5,956 nt of DNA, taken from Bacteroidales bacterium. GTDB lineage: Bacteria; Bacteroidota; Bacteroidia; Bacteroidales; FEN-979. Below are positions 1 to 5,824 of this stretch, in pieces. Both the position numbers and the translations under genes were made by a program. The stretch spans positions 1-5,956 of the forward strand of contig JAFGNY010000378.1 in the NCBI GenBank assembly GCA_016926765.1, given 5' to 3'. Numbering within the stretch: position 1 is the stretch's first letter; each line of letters begins with the position of its first letter. The notes beneath the pieces are model-generated. The model did no database searches. It had not been told where the DNA came from and saw only the letters and a program-made list of their open reading frames with translations.

Positions 1-590
1 ATCTTACCCCATGGACTGAAGGATCACTGCAGTTCCTTTTTCATAAAGAACATGTAGCATATGTCCTTCCTCCTTTCGATATGGATTACCAGATTGACGG
101 AAAGAAGTTTCATAAAGAGGGAGCTTACCGGGAAACTCTCTTGCTTAATGGGAAAGGGATCGTCATTCACCTCCTGTCATTAACCAGCTACATTGAAGAG
201 TACCGGGCCAAATCATCTGCCTTCACGCCTCCGGCCTCCGGCACCAAAACTACTTCAGGCGAATCAGACCTCCCGATCATCTTTTCCCACCAGTCAGAAC
301 CAAGAAAAGCAGTGGTCGACCTGCATATCCATGAACTGATTGAAGACCCTTCAAATCTTCAGAAACCGGAAATCCTCGGTTTTCAGAAAACCTATTTTAT
401 CCGGTGTCTCGATGCCGCTATTGCCAATAATTTCCTGGATGTAATCTTTATTCACGGAGTAGGTGATGGTACCTTGCGTGGCGTTCTGATTGATCAGCTG
501 AAAAAAACAGAGGGCATCGAATGGTTCGACGCCCCCATGGCAAATTATGGTGCGGGCGCGATTGAAGTGCGTATCCCGCATAACAGGTAG
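1..590 (+). CDS. DUF2027 / Smr-domain protein, 3' part (5' end outside the window)
   Basis: The frame is open from base 3 to the TAG at 588-590, giving 195 visible residues. An ATG at 81 is internal, because the frame stays open and protein-like upstream of it (LTPWTEGSLQFLFHKEHVAYV), so the true start lies to the left. The C-terminal 90 residues are an Smr domain (the small MutS2-related fold): DLHIHEL at visible residues 106-112, then FIHGVGDGTLR with its HGxGxGxLR signature around 149-159, and a closing YGAGAIEV strand. The N-terminal part is beta-rich and fits the DUF2027 region found with Smr in Bacteroidetes proteins; a low-complexity linker (PPASGTKTTSGESD) joins the two. Smr domains bind or nick nucleic acids in some families, but the role of the DUF2027 type is not established. 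There is no signal peptide in the visible part, and it is probably cytoplasmic. The stop abuts the stop of the convergent next gene. Confidence 0.88.
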   Translation, partial: LTPWTEGSLQFLFHKEHVAYVLPPFDMDYQIDGKKFHKEGAYRETLLLNGKGIVIHLLSLTSYIEEYRAKSSAFTPPASGTKTTSGESDLPIIFSHQSEPRKAVVDLHIHELIEDPSNLQKPEILGFQKTYFIRCLDAAIANNFLDVIFIHGVGDGTLRGVLIDQLKKTEGIEWFDAPMANYGAGAIEVRIPHNR

Positions 591-1127
591 TTAGTGGTTC
601 ACAGTGATCTTTCTCGTGTAAATCTTATTCTCAGTGGTTAGCTGAAGAATATACACTCCGTTGGCAAGGTTCCCTGCATCAATTTCAGCATGATGGTCAC
701 CGGCTTCAAGGTACCCTGGCTGTTGGCTCCACACTTTCTGGCCGAACGTATTGTATAATGTAAGCGACACATTATCAGGATTTACCAGGTGGAAAGAGGC
801 TGTTGCGAAGGTTGAAACAGGATTGGGAAAGACCTGCAGCGCTCTCGTCTGGTCAAACTGCGTATGTACAGAAACGATGTTGGCGTTGAATTCCGTCTTT
901 TCATAATAACCAAAAGGTCCTCCCATTACCACTTCTGTTTCCTGATCATCCTGAAGCAGATAAAGCCCGTTGCCGTTCGTGCAACAGATCCCGTTGCCAC
1001 CGGCATCGTAAATGGTAAAAATGTAACAGCCTTCAGTTGAAAGTTCAATGGTATCGCGATGTACCATATTGGGGTCGCTATACGGTCCACCACTATCGAT
1101 CACCGTTCCCTGTGCGTCCTTGATATC
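591..1127 (-). pseudogene. C-terminal remainder of the Omp28-type T9SS protein, separated by the TAG at 1128-1130
   Basis: This is the continuation, in the same reading frame, of the 2285-1128 gene: 178 residues ending at TAA (593-591). It begins DIKDAQGTVIDSGG and carries the second half of a beta domain common in Bacteroidetes exoproteins, with GCYIFTIYDAGGNGICC at residues 419-435 of the full frame. It ends with a type A T9SS sorting domain (about 482-564): ALQVFPNPVS, then GQKVW and NLANGVYILQL, then the terminal TRKITV. A GTG at 1103-1101 could be a start only formally; it lies inside the beta domain and has no signal peptide, so independent translation would make a meaningless fragment. 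The absence of any second stop or frameshift over 178 codons means the lesion is recent, is a sequencing or assembly error, or is read through. Confidence 0.8.
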
Positions 1128-2285
1128 CTACGTAGTTTCTTCCGGAGAATTGTCTGTTTTAATGAAGAGGATCATCTTGAATGTTGTGGCAGGAGCTTCC
1201 ACGATCGGGATGTTGAGGGTGTCATTTTTGGGGTACTCATCAGAAGCACTGTTCGGCTGATCCGTGAAGACCTGTAAGGTATTTGTCACCTGAGGAACAA
1301 ACGAATATTCGGGGAGGTTGACGACGGTTTTTTCCAGTGGGCCGATACTCCCGGTCCAGCTTTCAGTGGCAACGGTGCCTCCGTTGACTGCGAAATTCAG
1401 GTCAAATGAGGTAATGGTGTTATTTCCGTTGTTCCTGATTGTTACAACAGGAGCTACCACTCCGGAGCAATTGGTTGATGAAACATTATTTACTTCCAGT
1501 ACCTGCAAATCGATGTCGTAGGGCAGAACCAACGGGTTGGTGGAACTGTTGGCAGCCTGGTGGACCTCTTTGGTTGTTTTATTCTGGATAAAACTGACGG
1601 CAGCCAGCTCATCAATATCGTATACCTGACCGGGTTCGAAATGCCAGCTGGTCTCAATGATGACATAATCTCCGGCTTCAAACGAACCCAGGGATGTCCC
1701 ATCTTTTGTAGGCAGCATCTTCTTCATCACGTGATCAAAGTTCTTCTCGCCATTCGTTCCTGGGGCTGTGGTGAACTGGACATATTTTTCAATCACCACA
1801 TTGTGAGCTACCAGGCTTCCGCTGATAACTTGCGTTGCTGTGGCTAACATGGTGAGGAATAGTTCATCGTTTGATGGCGAGAGCGACTGTTGGACGGAGA
1901 TCTCAAAGGGAGAAGGCGTATTGCTTCTGTTGTTGATCACGGATAACACTCCCGAGTTCCAGGTATTTGAAAATACATTTCCGTCAACAACTGACCATGG
2001 AACGTACTGAAAATTATTATAAAATGACCGCCTCGCGTTATTATCCACGGTATTGGCCAGGTACATCGGATCATTCCCTGGAGCGGGCCAGCTCATATGG
2101 TAAAAGATCGCTGTAAAAACCGTAGGATTGGCCAGAAGCCATGAATGAATATTGTTGTTTGCATTGACACAGGGTCCGCAGGTGGCGGAAGTAAACTCTT
2201 CCAGCAACACAAGCCGCTGAGATTGAGCTGAACAGAAGAAAACCTGAATAGAAAAAAGAATCAGAAAAAAGAAAATTTTTTTCAT
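1128..2285 (-). CDS. Omp28-type secreted thioredoxin-like protein, N-terminal 385 residues; gene interrupted by in-frame TAG
   Basis: Start ATG at 2285-2283 opens with a clear signal peptide (MKK, a hydrophobic run, then FFCSAQ; cleavage probably near residue 20). Residues about 25-245 resemble the Omp28-related family of Bacteroidetes: a thioredoxin-like fold with LLEEFTSATCGPC, the CxxC being C36-G-P-C39, followed by YVPWSVVDGNVF near 94-105. Residues about 265-362 look like a CARDB/Ig-like beta domain (VVTIRNNGNNTITSFDL). From about 368 a third beta domain begins (FIKTDNSPEETT) and is cut off by TAG at 1130-1128. The same frame continues without another stop to 591, so this is the 5' part of a 564-codon gene. 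As translated here the product would be exported to the periplasm but would lack the T9SS sorting domain. Whether CxxC is redox-active is not shown. Expression probably starts from the TATCTTTA element at 2328-2321. Confidence 0.85.
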   Translation of the reverse strand: MKKIFFFLILFSIQVFFCSAQSQRLVLLEEFTSATCGPCVNANNNIHSWLLANPTVFTAIFYHMSWPAPGNDPMYLANTVDNNARRSFYNNFQYVPWSVVDGNVFSNTWNSGVLSVINNRSNTPSPFEISVQQSLSPSNDELFLTMLATATQVISGSLVAHNVVIEKYVQFTTAPGTNGEKNFDHVMKKMLPTKDGTSLGSFEAGDYVIIETSWHFEPGQVYDIDELAAVSFIQNKTTKEVHQAANSSTNPLVLPYDIDLQVLEVNNVSSTNCSGVVAPVVTIRNNGNNTITSFDLNFAVNGGTVATESWTGSIGPLEKTVVNLPEYSFVPQVTNTLQVFTDQPNSASDEYPKNDTLNIPIVEAPATTFKMILFIKTDNSPEETT

Positions 2286-2320
2286 GGGATAAAGGATTTA
2301 ATAATGGAACTTACTGCATG

Positions 2321-2328
2321 TAAAGATA
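2321..2328 (-). promoter_or_regulatory. Candidate -7 element for the Omp28-type gene (TATCTTTA)
   Basis: Read on the minus strand this is TATCTTTA, one base off the Bacteroidetes TAnnTTTG consensus, 35 bases before the ATG at 2285. It lies inside a 13-base stretch, ATAGTATCTTTAC, which is matched at 12 of 13 bases, in the opposite orientation, by the promoter of the divergent gene. No convincing -33 TTG is seen at the usual distance. Confidence 0.5.
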
Positions 2329-2399
2329 CTATTTTTTGTCAGAGGTTGCTTTCTACGCTGAAAATTTGGGCACATCTCCGGAAATCGGTTTTTATATAG

Positions 2400-2407
2400 T
2401 ATCTTTG
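2400..2407 (+). promoter_or_regulatory. Candidate -7 element for the small T9SS-sorted protein (TATCTTTG)
   Basis: TATCTTTG is an exact match to the Bacteroidetes primary-sigma -7 consensus TAnnTTTG, 48 bases before the ATG at 2456. The predicted leader would be about 40 nucleotides, A-rich before the start and without a Shine-Dalgarno sequence, as usual in this phylum. A TTG at 2366-2368 is too far upstream to be a standard -33 element. Confidence 0.6.
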
Positions 2408-2455
2408 CAGTCAGTTTAATAAATCAAGTATTCTAGATAAAAAACCCCAAGACCT

Positions 2456-3178
2456 ATGAAAAAAATTATACTCCTGACTTACCTGCTGAGCATCGCTGTT
2501 TTTTTCGGATACTCCCAAAGCCTTTCGCTGGTTCATAATAGCAATCCAGTTGCTAATGACGAAGCGATCAATTTCAACGGAGAACCTTCAACCTCTGTGA
2601 TCAATTCGTTTATCGGCGTGGTGAACAACGGATCGACAGCCCTTAGCGTAAAGTGTAAAAAAGTTGAGATTTCGCTGATACCGGATACGGAGAACGCGTT
2701 TTGCTGGGATGTTTGTTATGGGCCTGATATCTATGTCTCGATCGGATGGGTGGATATTGATCCGGGAGTAACGAATACGGCTTTTACAGGAGACTACAGT
2801 CCTCAAAACCACGCTGGCCAGAGCATCATCCGGTACGTGTTCTTTGATGCCAACAACCCCAACGATTCAGTATGTTTCAGGGCGCTGTATAACGCCTATC
2901 CACTTGGCATGGAAAACCATGAGGTGTTGGCTTCGCTCTCTGCAGCCTATCCTAATCCCGCTTCTGTTCAGGCCTCTTTCAGTTATTCTGTTGAACGTGG
3001 CGCCACCGCCCTGCTGTTGGTCAGAAATGTTCTCGGGTCCACCGTGAAAGAGGTTTCTCTCACAGGATCCGGCATGACCTCTATTTCCACGTTGGATCTT
3101 TCTGAAGGGATCTATTTTTACAGTCTGGTTGTCAACGGCAAAACTGAATCCACCCGCAAACTGGTGGTATCGCACTAG
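2456..3178 (+). CDS. Secreted protein of unknown function with T9SS type A sorting domain
   Basis: 240 residues. The start MKKIILLTYLLSIAVFFGYSQ is a signal peptide with likely cleavage near residue 20. Residues about 22-155 are a beta-rich domain without a recognisable catalytic motif. It has four cysteines (C67, C83, C87 and C140), two of them in FCWDVCYGP, that could form disulfides after export; the pattern SVINSFIGVVNNGSTALSVKCKKVEISL suggests an Ig-like sandwich. Residues about 160-240 are a T9SS type A sorting domain: LSAAYPNPAS, then NVLGSTVKEV, EGIYFYSLVVNGK and a final TRKLVV. The protein is therefore expected to cross the outer membrane through the T9SS and be either surface-attached or released. 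It is transcribed divergently from the Omp28-type T9SS gene. Translation ends in a double TAG TAG (3176-3181), the second of which belongs to the following palindrome. The molecular role is unknown. Confidence 0.88.
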   Translation: MKKIILLTYLLSIAVFFGYSQSLSLVHNSNPVANDEAINFNGEPSTSVINSFIGVVNNGSTALSVKCKKVEISLIPDTENAFCWDVCYGPDIYVSIGWVDIDPGVTNTAFTGDYSPQNHAGQSIIRYVFFDANNPNDSVCFRALYNAYPLGMENHEVLASLSAAYPNPASVQASFSYSVERGATALLLVRNVLGSTVKEVSLTGSGMTSISTLDLSEGIYFYSLVVNGKTESTRKLVVSH

Positions 3179-3206
3179 TAGGGGCGAGGCATGCCTCGCC
3201 TCTACT
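3177..3206. repeat. 30-base palindrome between convergent genes, overlapping both stop codons
   Basis: Arms 3177-3191 and 3192-3206 are complementary at 14 of 15 positions. The exception is 3182/3201, which is G·U in the plus-strand transcript and C·A in the minus-strand one. The core GGCGAGGCATGCCTCGCC is a perfect 18-base palindrome. The left arm contains two bases of the TAG of the small secreted protein, and the right arm contains the whole TAG of metK. No T-tract follows on either strand, so it is not a textbook intrinsic terminator, but it could stop or protect both converging transcripts. From memory, very similar GC-rich palindromes ending in GTAG/CTAC are scattered between genes in several phyla, so this may be one copy of a REP-like family. 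Confidence 0.8.
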
Positions 3207-4548
3207 TGATATTAAATGCCTTTTTCAGCTTCTCAACGTAATCCAGCTTTTCCCAGGCAAAGAAATCAACGGATTTCTGGTAGACCTCTTTGGCGTTGCC
3301 ATTCCCTTTTCTGGCTTTGGAGCCTTTTACGGGATAGTAGACATCAATGGTTTTGGTAAAAGGGTCCCGGCCGAAATGGCCATAGGAGGCAGTAGGCAGA
3401 AAGATCGGGTTCTTCAGGCCAAATCGTTCAATGATGGAGTAGGGCCGCATATCAAAAACGTTGCTGATCGTTTTAGCGATCTTTCCGTCCGATAATTTCT
3501 TCCCGTTTTTATCTTTAACCCTGGCCGTGCCGTAAGTATTGACATACAAGCCCACCGGTTCAGCAACTCCGATAGCATAGGCTACCTGAATCAGCACCTG
3601 ATCGGCAATGCCTGCAGCCACCATGTTTTTGGCAATATGACGGGCGGCATAGGCGGCCGAGCGGTCCACCTTTGAAGGGTCTTTCCCCGAAAAAGCGCCG
3701 CCTCCATGAGCGCCGTGACCACCATACGTATCCACAATGATCTTTCGCCCGGTGAGACCGGTATCGCCATGCGGACCGCCGATGACAAACTTCCCGGTAG
3801 GATTCACAAAGAGGTTGAAATCATCCTGAACCAGTTTTCTGATCCTGGCAGGCAACATCTTTTTTACCCTGGGGATCAGGATCTCTTCCACATCGGTACG
3901 GATTTTCTGTTGCATCTCCTTCTCGGCAGATTTCAATGCTTTGAGAGAGTTGTTTTTCGGAAGGATGAATTCATCGTGCTGGGTGCTCACCACGATTGCA
4001 TTGATGCGCACTGGCTTTCCGTGGTCATCATATTCAACGGTGACCTGCGATTTGGAATCGGGGCGGAGGTATTTCATCTTTTTTCCCTCCCGACGGATGA
4101 CAGCCAGCTCCTGAAGCAGAATATGGGCTAATTCGCTGGAAAGGGGCATGTAATTATCCATTTCGCGGCAGGCATACCCGAACATCATTCCCTGGTCGCC
4201 GGCGCCCTGTTCCTCTCTTTTTTCGCGCACAACACCTTGGTTGATGTCTGATGACTGTTCATGAATGGTTGAGATGACCCCACAGGAATCATTGTCGAAA
4301 CGGTATTCGGCTTTTGTATACCCAATATCTCTGATGACTTTCCGTGCAGTCTCCTGCACATCAACCCAGCCTTCCGTCCTGACTTCTCCGCCACAGACAA
4401 CCAGACCGGTTGTAACAAAGGTTTCACAAGCAACTTTGGACTCAGGGTCCCAGCGCAAAAACTCATCAAGCAGTGCATCCGATATCTGATCGGCTACTTT
4501 GTCAGGATGTCCTTCTGAAACGGACTCCGACGTAAACAAATATCCCAT
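3202..4548 (-). CDS. metK: S-adenosylmethionine synthetase (methionine adenosyltransferase)
   Basis: 448 residues. The enzyme makes S-adenosylmethionine from ATP and methionine, releasing phosphate and pyrophosphate, and acts in the cytoplasm as an oligomer. The start is fixed by the conserved N-terminus MGYLFTSESVSEGHPDKVAD (H14, D16, K17). HEQSSDI follows at 96-102. The family signature GAGDQGMMFGYA is at 115-126, HGDTGLTGRK at 260-269, and the second signature GGGAFSGKDPSKVDRSAAY at 282-300. The C-terminus retains FAWEKLDYVEKLK. It is about 60 residues longer than the E. coli enzyme (384). Extra length lies around residues 195-240, a segment typical of Bacteroidetes MetK, and in a basic, glycine-rich stretch near 403-425 (VKGSKARKGNGNAK). 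No key motif is missing. It has its own promoter and a SAM-II-like leader, so feedback control by its product is likely. The stop codon is supplied by the palindrome shared with the convergent neighbour. Confidence 0.97.
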   Translation of the reverse strand: MGYLFTSESVSEGHPDKVADQISDALLDEFLRWDPESKVACETFVTTGLVVCGGEVRTEGWVDVQETARKVIRDIGYTKAEYRFDNDSCGVISTIHEQSSDINQGVVREKREEQGAGDQGMMFGYACREMDNYMPLSSELAHILLQELAVIRREGKKMKYLRPDSKSQVTVEYDDHGKPVRINAIVVSTQHDEFILPKNNSLKALKSAEKEMQQKIRTDVEEILIPRVKKMLPARIRKLVQDDFNLFVNPTGKFVIGGPHGDTGLTGRKIIVDTYGGHGAHGGGAFSGKDPSKVDRSAAYAARHIAKNMVAAGIADQVLIQVAYAIGVAEPVGLYVNTYGTARVKDKNGKKLSDGKIAKTISNVFDMRPYSIIERFGLKNPIFLPTASYGHFGRDPFTKTIDVYYPVKGSKARKGNGNAKEVYQKSVDFFAWEKLDYVEKLKKAFNIK

Positions 4549-4551
4549 GAT

Positions 4552-4565
4552 CTAAATGTATTTAG
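4552..4565 (-). other. Small A/T-rich hairpin just before the metK start codon
   Basis: On the minus strand CTAAATACATTTAG can form a 5-base-pair stem around TACA, starting four bases upstream of the metK ATG. It could hide or present the start region. It is A/T-rich and weak, and may be chance. Confidence 0.2.
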
Positions 4566-4614
4566 TTAATTATTAGTTACCTAAAAGGAAGAGTGTGGAT
4601 TTGAATGTTGGAAA

Positions 4615-4669
4615 GGCTATTGGTTTAGCATTTTTTCCAGTGGTTGCAATCAATCAAATCTTTCCACCC
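4615..4669 (-). promoter_or_regulatory. SAM-II (SAM_alpha) class riboswitch in the metK leader
   Basis: Read on the minus strand, the leader has the SAM-II arrangement. Stem P1 is GGUGG (4668-4664) with CCACU (4643-4639), with one G·U pair. The loop begins AAAGAUUU and ends UUGCAA (4649-4644). After a short A-rich joint comes GCUAAA (4629-4624). The pseudoknot is supported by UGC of the loop against GC of GCUAAA, and by AUUG (4654-4651) against CAAU (4622-4619). GAUUU, UUGCAA and GCUAAA are the blocks conserved in the SAM-II aptamer whose structure is known, and their order and spacing match. SAM binding normally lowers expression, which suits metK. The aptamer starts right after the predicted promoter, so it would occupy the very 5' end of the mRNA. 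It ends about 66 nucleotides before the ATG, farther than in the usual SAM-II translational switches. This identification rests on recalled consensus, not a covariance-model search. Confidence 0.8.
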
Positions 4670-4677
4670 TGCGGGAG

Positions 4678-4685
4678 CAAAAGTA
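4678..4685 (-). promoter_or_regulatory. metK: Candidate metK promoter, -7 element TACTTTTG
   Basis: TACTTTTG on the minus strand is an exact TAnnTTTG match. Transcription would be expected to begin about 5-8 bases downstream, near 4670-4673, which is where the riboswitch P1 stem starts. No clear -33 TTG is present; the upstream side is a short ATTTACG repeat and a T-run. Confidence 0.6.
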
Positions 4686-4695
4686 CAATAATTCT

Positions 4696-4735
4696 ATTTA
4701 CGATTGATTCGATTTACGATTTACGATTTTTTTTT
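4696..4735. repeat. Imperfect ATTTACG heptamer repeat ending in a run of nine T
   Basis: ATTTACG occurs at 4696-4702, 4712-4718 and 4719-4725, with a diverged ATTGATTCG between the first two, followed by A and T x9 (4727-4735). It sits directly upstream of the metK -7 element, between that promoter and the 3' end of gldA. On the minus strand the T-run reads as A x9, so it is not a terminator tail for gldA. Confidence 0.7.
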
Positions 4736-4829
4736 ATTCCCCCCATTCTTCAGAAACCACTTGAACACCAACACGGGCATTCAAGATTTTCAGACGTCAA
4801 TAAAAATTTCATTCGCAAATCCAAAATCT

Positions 4830-5795
4830 CTATGTTCTTGTGAGTTCCTGAAACACCTCCTCGAGTCGCTGCTCATCGCGCTGCATGGAGAGGACAGTCA
4901 GTCCGTTGTCAACGGCAAATTTGAATACGGAAGGACGAATGTCGGTAGTAGAATCAGATGCCAGATGCCAGATGGTTGAGTCCGGATGCCGGATGCCGGA
5001 AGGTGGGGGGAGCACTTCAGTGATTCCGTTGATTTTCAATAGTTTTTTAGGATCAACCGGTTTATCGAACTCTACCTTGACGATGATTTTCGTTGTCTCT
5101 ATCTTCCGGAGGTTTCTGGTTTTATCGTCGGCAACAATTTTTCCTTTGTGGATGATGATCGTCCGGTCACAGATAGCCTCCACCTCCTGCATGATATGGG
5201 TCGACATCATGATCGTCTTCTCTTTGCCGATCGACTGGATAAGGCTCCGGATCTCCACCAGTTGATTCGGATCCAGCCCGGAAGTGGGTTCGTCCAGAAT
5301 CAACACTTCGGGATCGTGAAGCAACGCCTGTGCCAAACCCACTCGCTGGCGGAAGCCCCTTGAAAGCGCACCAATCTTTTTATGCTGCTCCTCCTGTAAT
5401 CCTGTCAGTTCGATGATCTCCGCAATCCGCCTCTTTACTTGTCCGCTTGTCCGCTTGTCCGCTTGTCCGGTCGTCCGCTCGTCATGATTGATCTCAGCGA
5501 TGAAATGAAGAAACTCCTTCACATACAGATCAAGATACAACGGGTTGTTTTCAGGCAGGTAGCCCACACGTTTCCGTACCTCCATCGATTGCTCAAGCAC
5601 ATCAAATCCGCAAACGGAAGCATCTCCTGAAGTAGGAGGGATGTAGCAGGTAAGGATCTTCATCAGTGTGCTTTTTCCCGCACCATTAGGTCCGAGCAGC
5701 CCAACAACTTCTCCCGGGTTAATTTCGAGCGAAATAGCATCAAGCGCTTTTTGGGTACCGTATAATTTGGTGATATGGTCAACGTTGATGGACAT
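4830..5795 (-). CDS. gldA: Gliding-motility-type ABC transporter ATP-binding protein GldA
   Basis: 321 residues from the ATG at 5795. The frame extends to a TTG at 5819, but that codon lies on the predicted -7 element, and MSINVDHITKLYG is the normal N-terminus. Seen in order: Walker A GPNGAGKST (35-43), a Q-loop-equivalent YLPENNPLYLD (79-89), ABC signature LSRGFRQR (144-151), Walker B LILDEP (165-170), D-loop GLD, and STHIMQEVEAICDR with the H-loop histidine at 200. The C-terminal domain ends FAVDNGLTVLSMQRDEQRLEEVFQELT, typical of GldA. It would energise the GldFG membrane partners, which are not in the window. Two stretches do not look like family sequence: residues 105-119 and about 265-281 are encoded by short tandem repeats that keep the frame. 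All nucleotide-binding motifs are intact, so the protein is probably functional. A sibling ABC-2-type ATPase is the alternative. Confidence 0.87.
   Translation of the reverse strand: MSINVDHITKLYGTQKALDAISLEINPGEVVGLLGPNGAGKSTLMKILTCYIPPTSGDASVCGFDVLEQSMEVRKRVGYLPENNPLYLDLYVKEFLHFIAEINHDERTTGQADKRTSGQVKRRIAEIIELTGLQEEQHKKIGALSRGFRQRVGLAQALLHDPEVLILDEPTSGLDPNQLVEIRSLIQSIGKEKTIMMSTHIMQEVEAICDRTIIIHKGKIVADDKTRNLRKIETTKIIVKVEFDKPVDPKKLLKINGITEVLPPPSGIRHPDSTIWHLASDSTTDIRPSVFKFAVDNGLTVLSMQRDEQRLEEVFQELTRT
4955..5000. repeat. Two adjoining heptamer tandem repeats inside gldA
   Basis: CAGATGC, CAGATGC, CAGATGG (4955-4975) is followed after six bases by CCGGATG, CCGGATG, CCGGA (4982-5000). The two units differ only at two positions, so they look like two variants of one repeat. 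On the coding strand they specify SGIRHPDSTIWHLASD (residues 266-281) in the C-terminal domain of GldA. Confidence 0.85.
5439..5486. repeat. Octamer tandem repeat inside gldA
   Basis: On the plus strand there are three exact copies of TTGTCCGC (5439-5462), then TTGTCCGG, TCGTCCGC and a degenerate TCGTCATG. Being eight bases long, the unit shifts frame at each copy and repeats as peptide only every 24 bases. It encodes DERTTGQADKRTSGQ (residues 105-119), which lies between the Q-loop region and the ABC signature. Confidence 0.9.
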
Positions 5796-5816
5796 ATGTC
5801 TGGATTTGTGGCGGGT

Positions 5817-5824
5817 CAAAGTTA
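5817..5824 (-). promoter_or_regulatory. gldA: Candidate gldA promoter, -7 element TAACTTTG
   Basis: TAACTTTG on the minus strand matches TAnnTTTG exactly, 21 bases before the ATG at 5795, implying a very short leader of roughly 10-16 nucleotides. A TTG 16 bases upstream of it (inside the octamer repeat at 5841-5843) is slightly too close for an ideal -33 element but could serve. Confidence 0.5.

Noticed and set aside
591..1103. Independent gene starting at the GTG at 1103
   Set aside because: It is the same frame as the interrupted upstream gene, begins inside a beta domain, and has no signal peptide, although the protein end is an export signal.
1128..1130. TAG read as an amino acid genome-wide (recoded genetic code)
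   Set aside because: Four other genes in the window end in TAG at their expected C-termini.
4760..4785. CTTGAA...TTCAAG inverted repeat downstream of gldA as a terminator
   Set aside because: Only six pairs around a 14-base loop, and no T-tract follows on the minus strand; too weak to call.
4595..4979. Plus-strand open frames across the metK leader and the gldA 3' end
   Set aside because: They run antisense to the riboswitch and gldA and have no protein-like character.
5796..5819. Upstream TTG start at 5819 for gldA
   Set aside because: It overlaps the TAACTTTG promoter element and adds eight residues (MTRHKSRH) foreign to the family; ATG at 5795 fits the conserved N-terminus.
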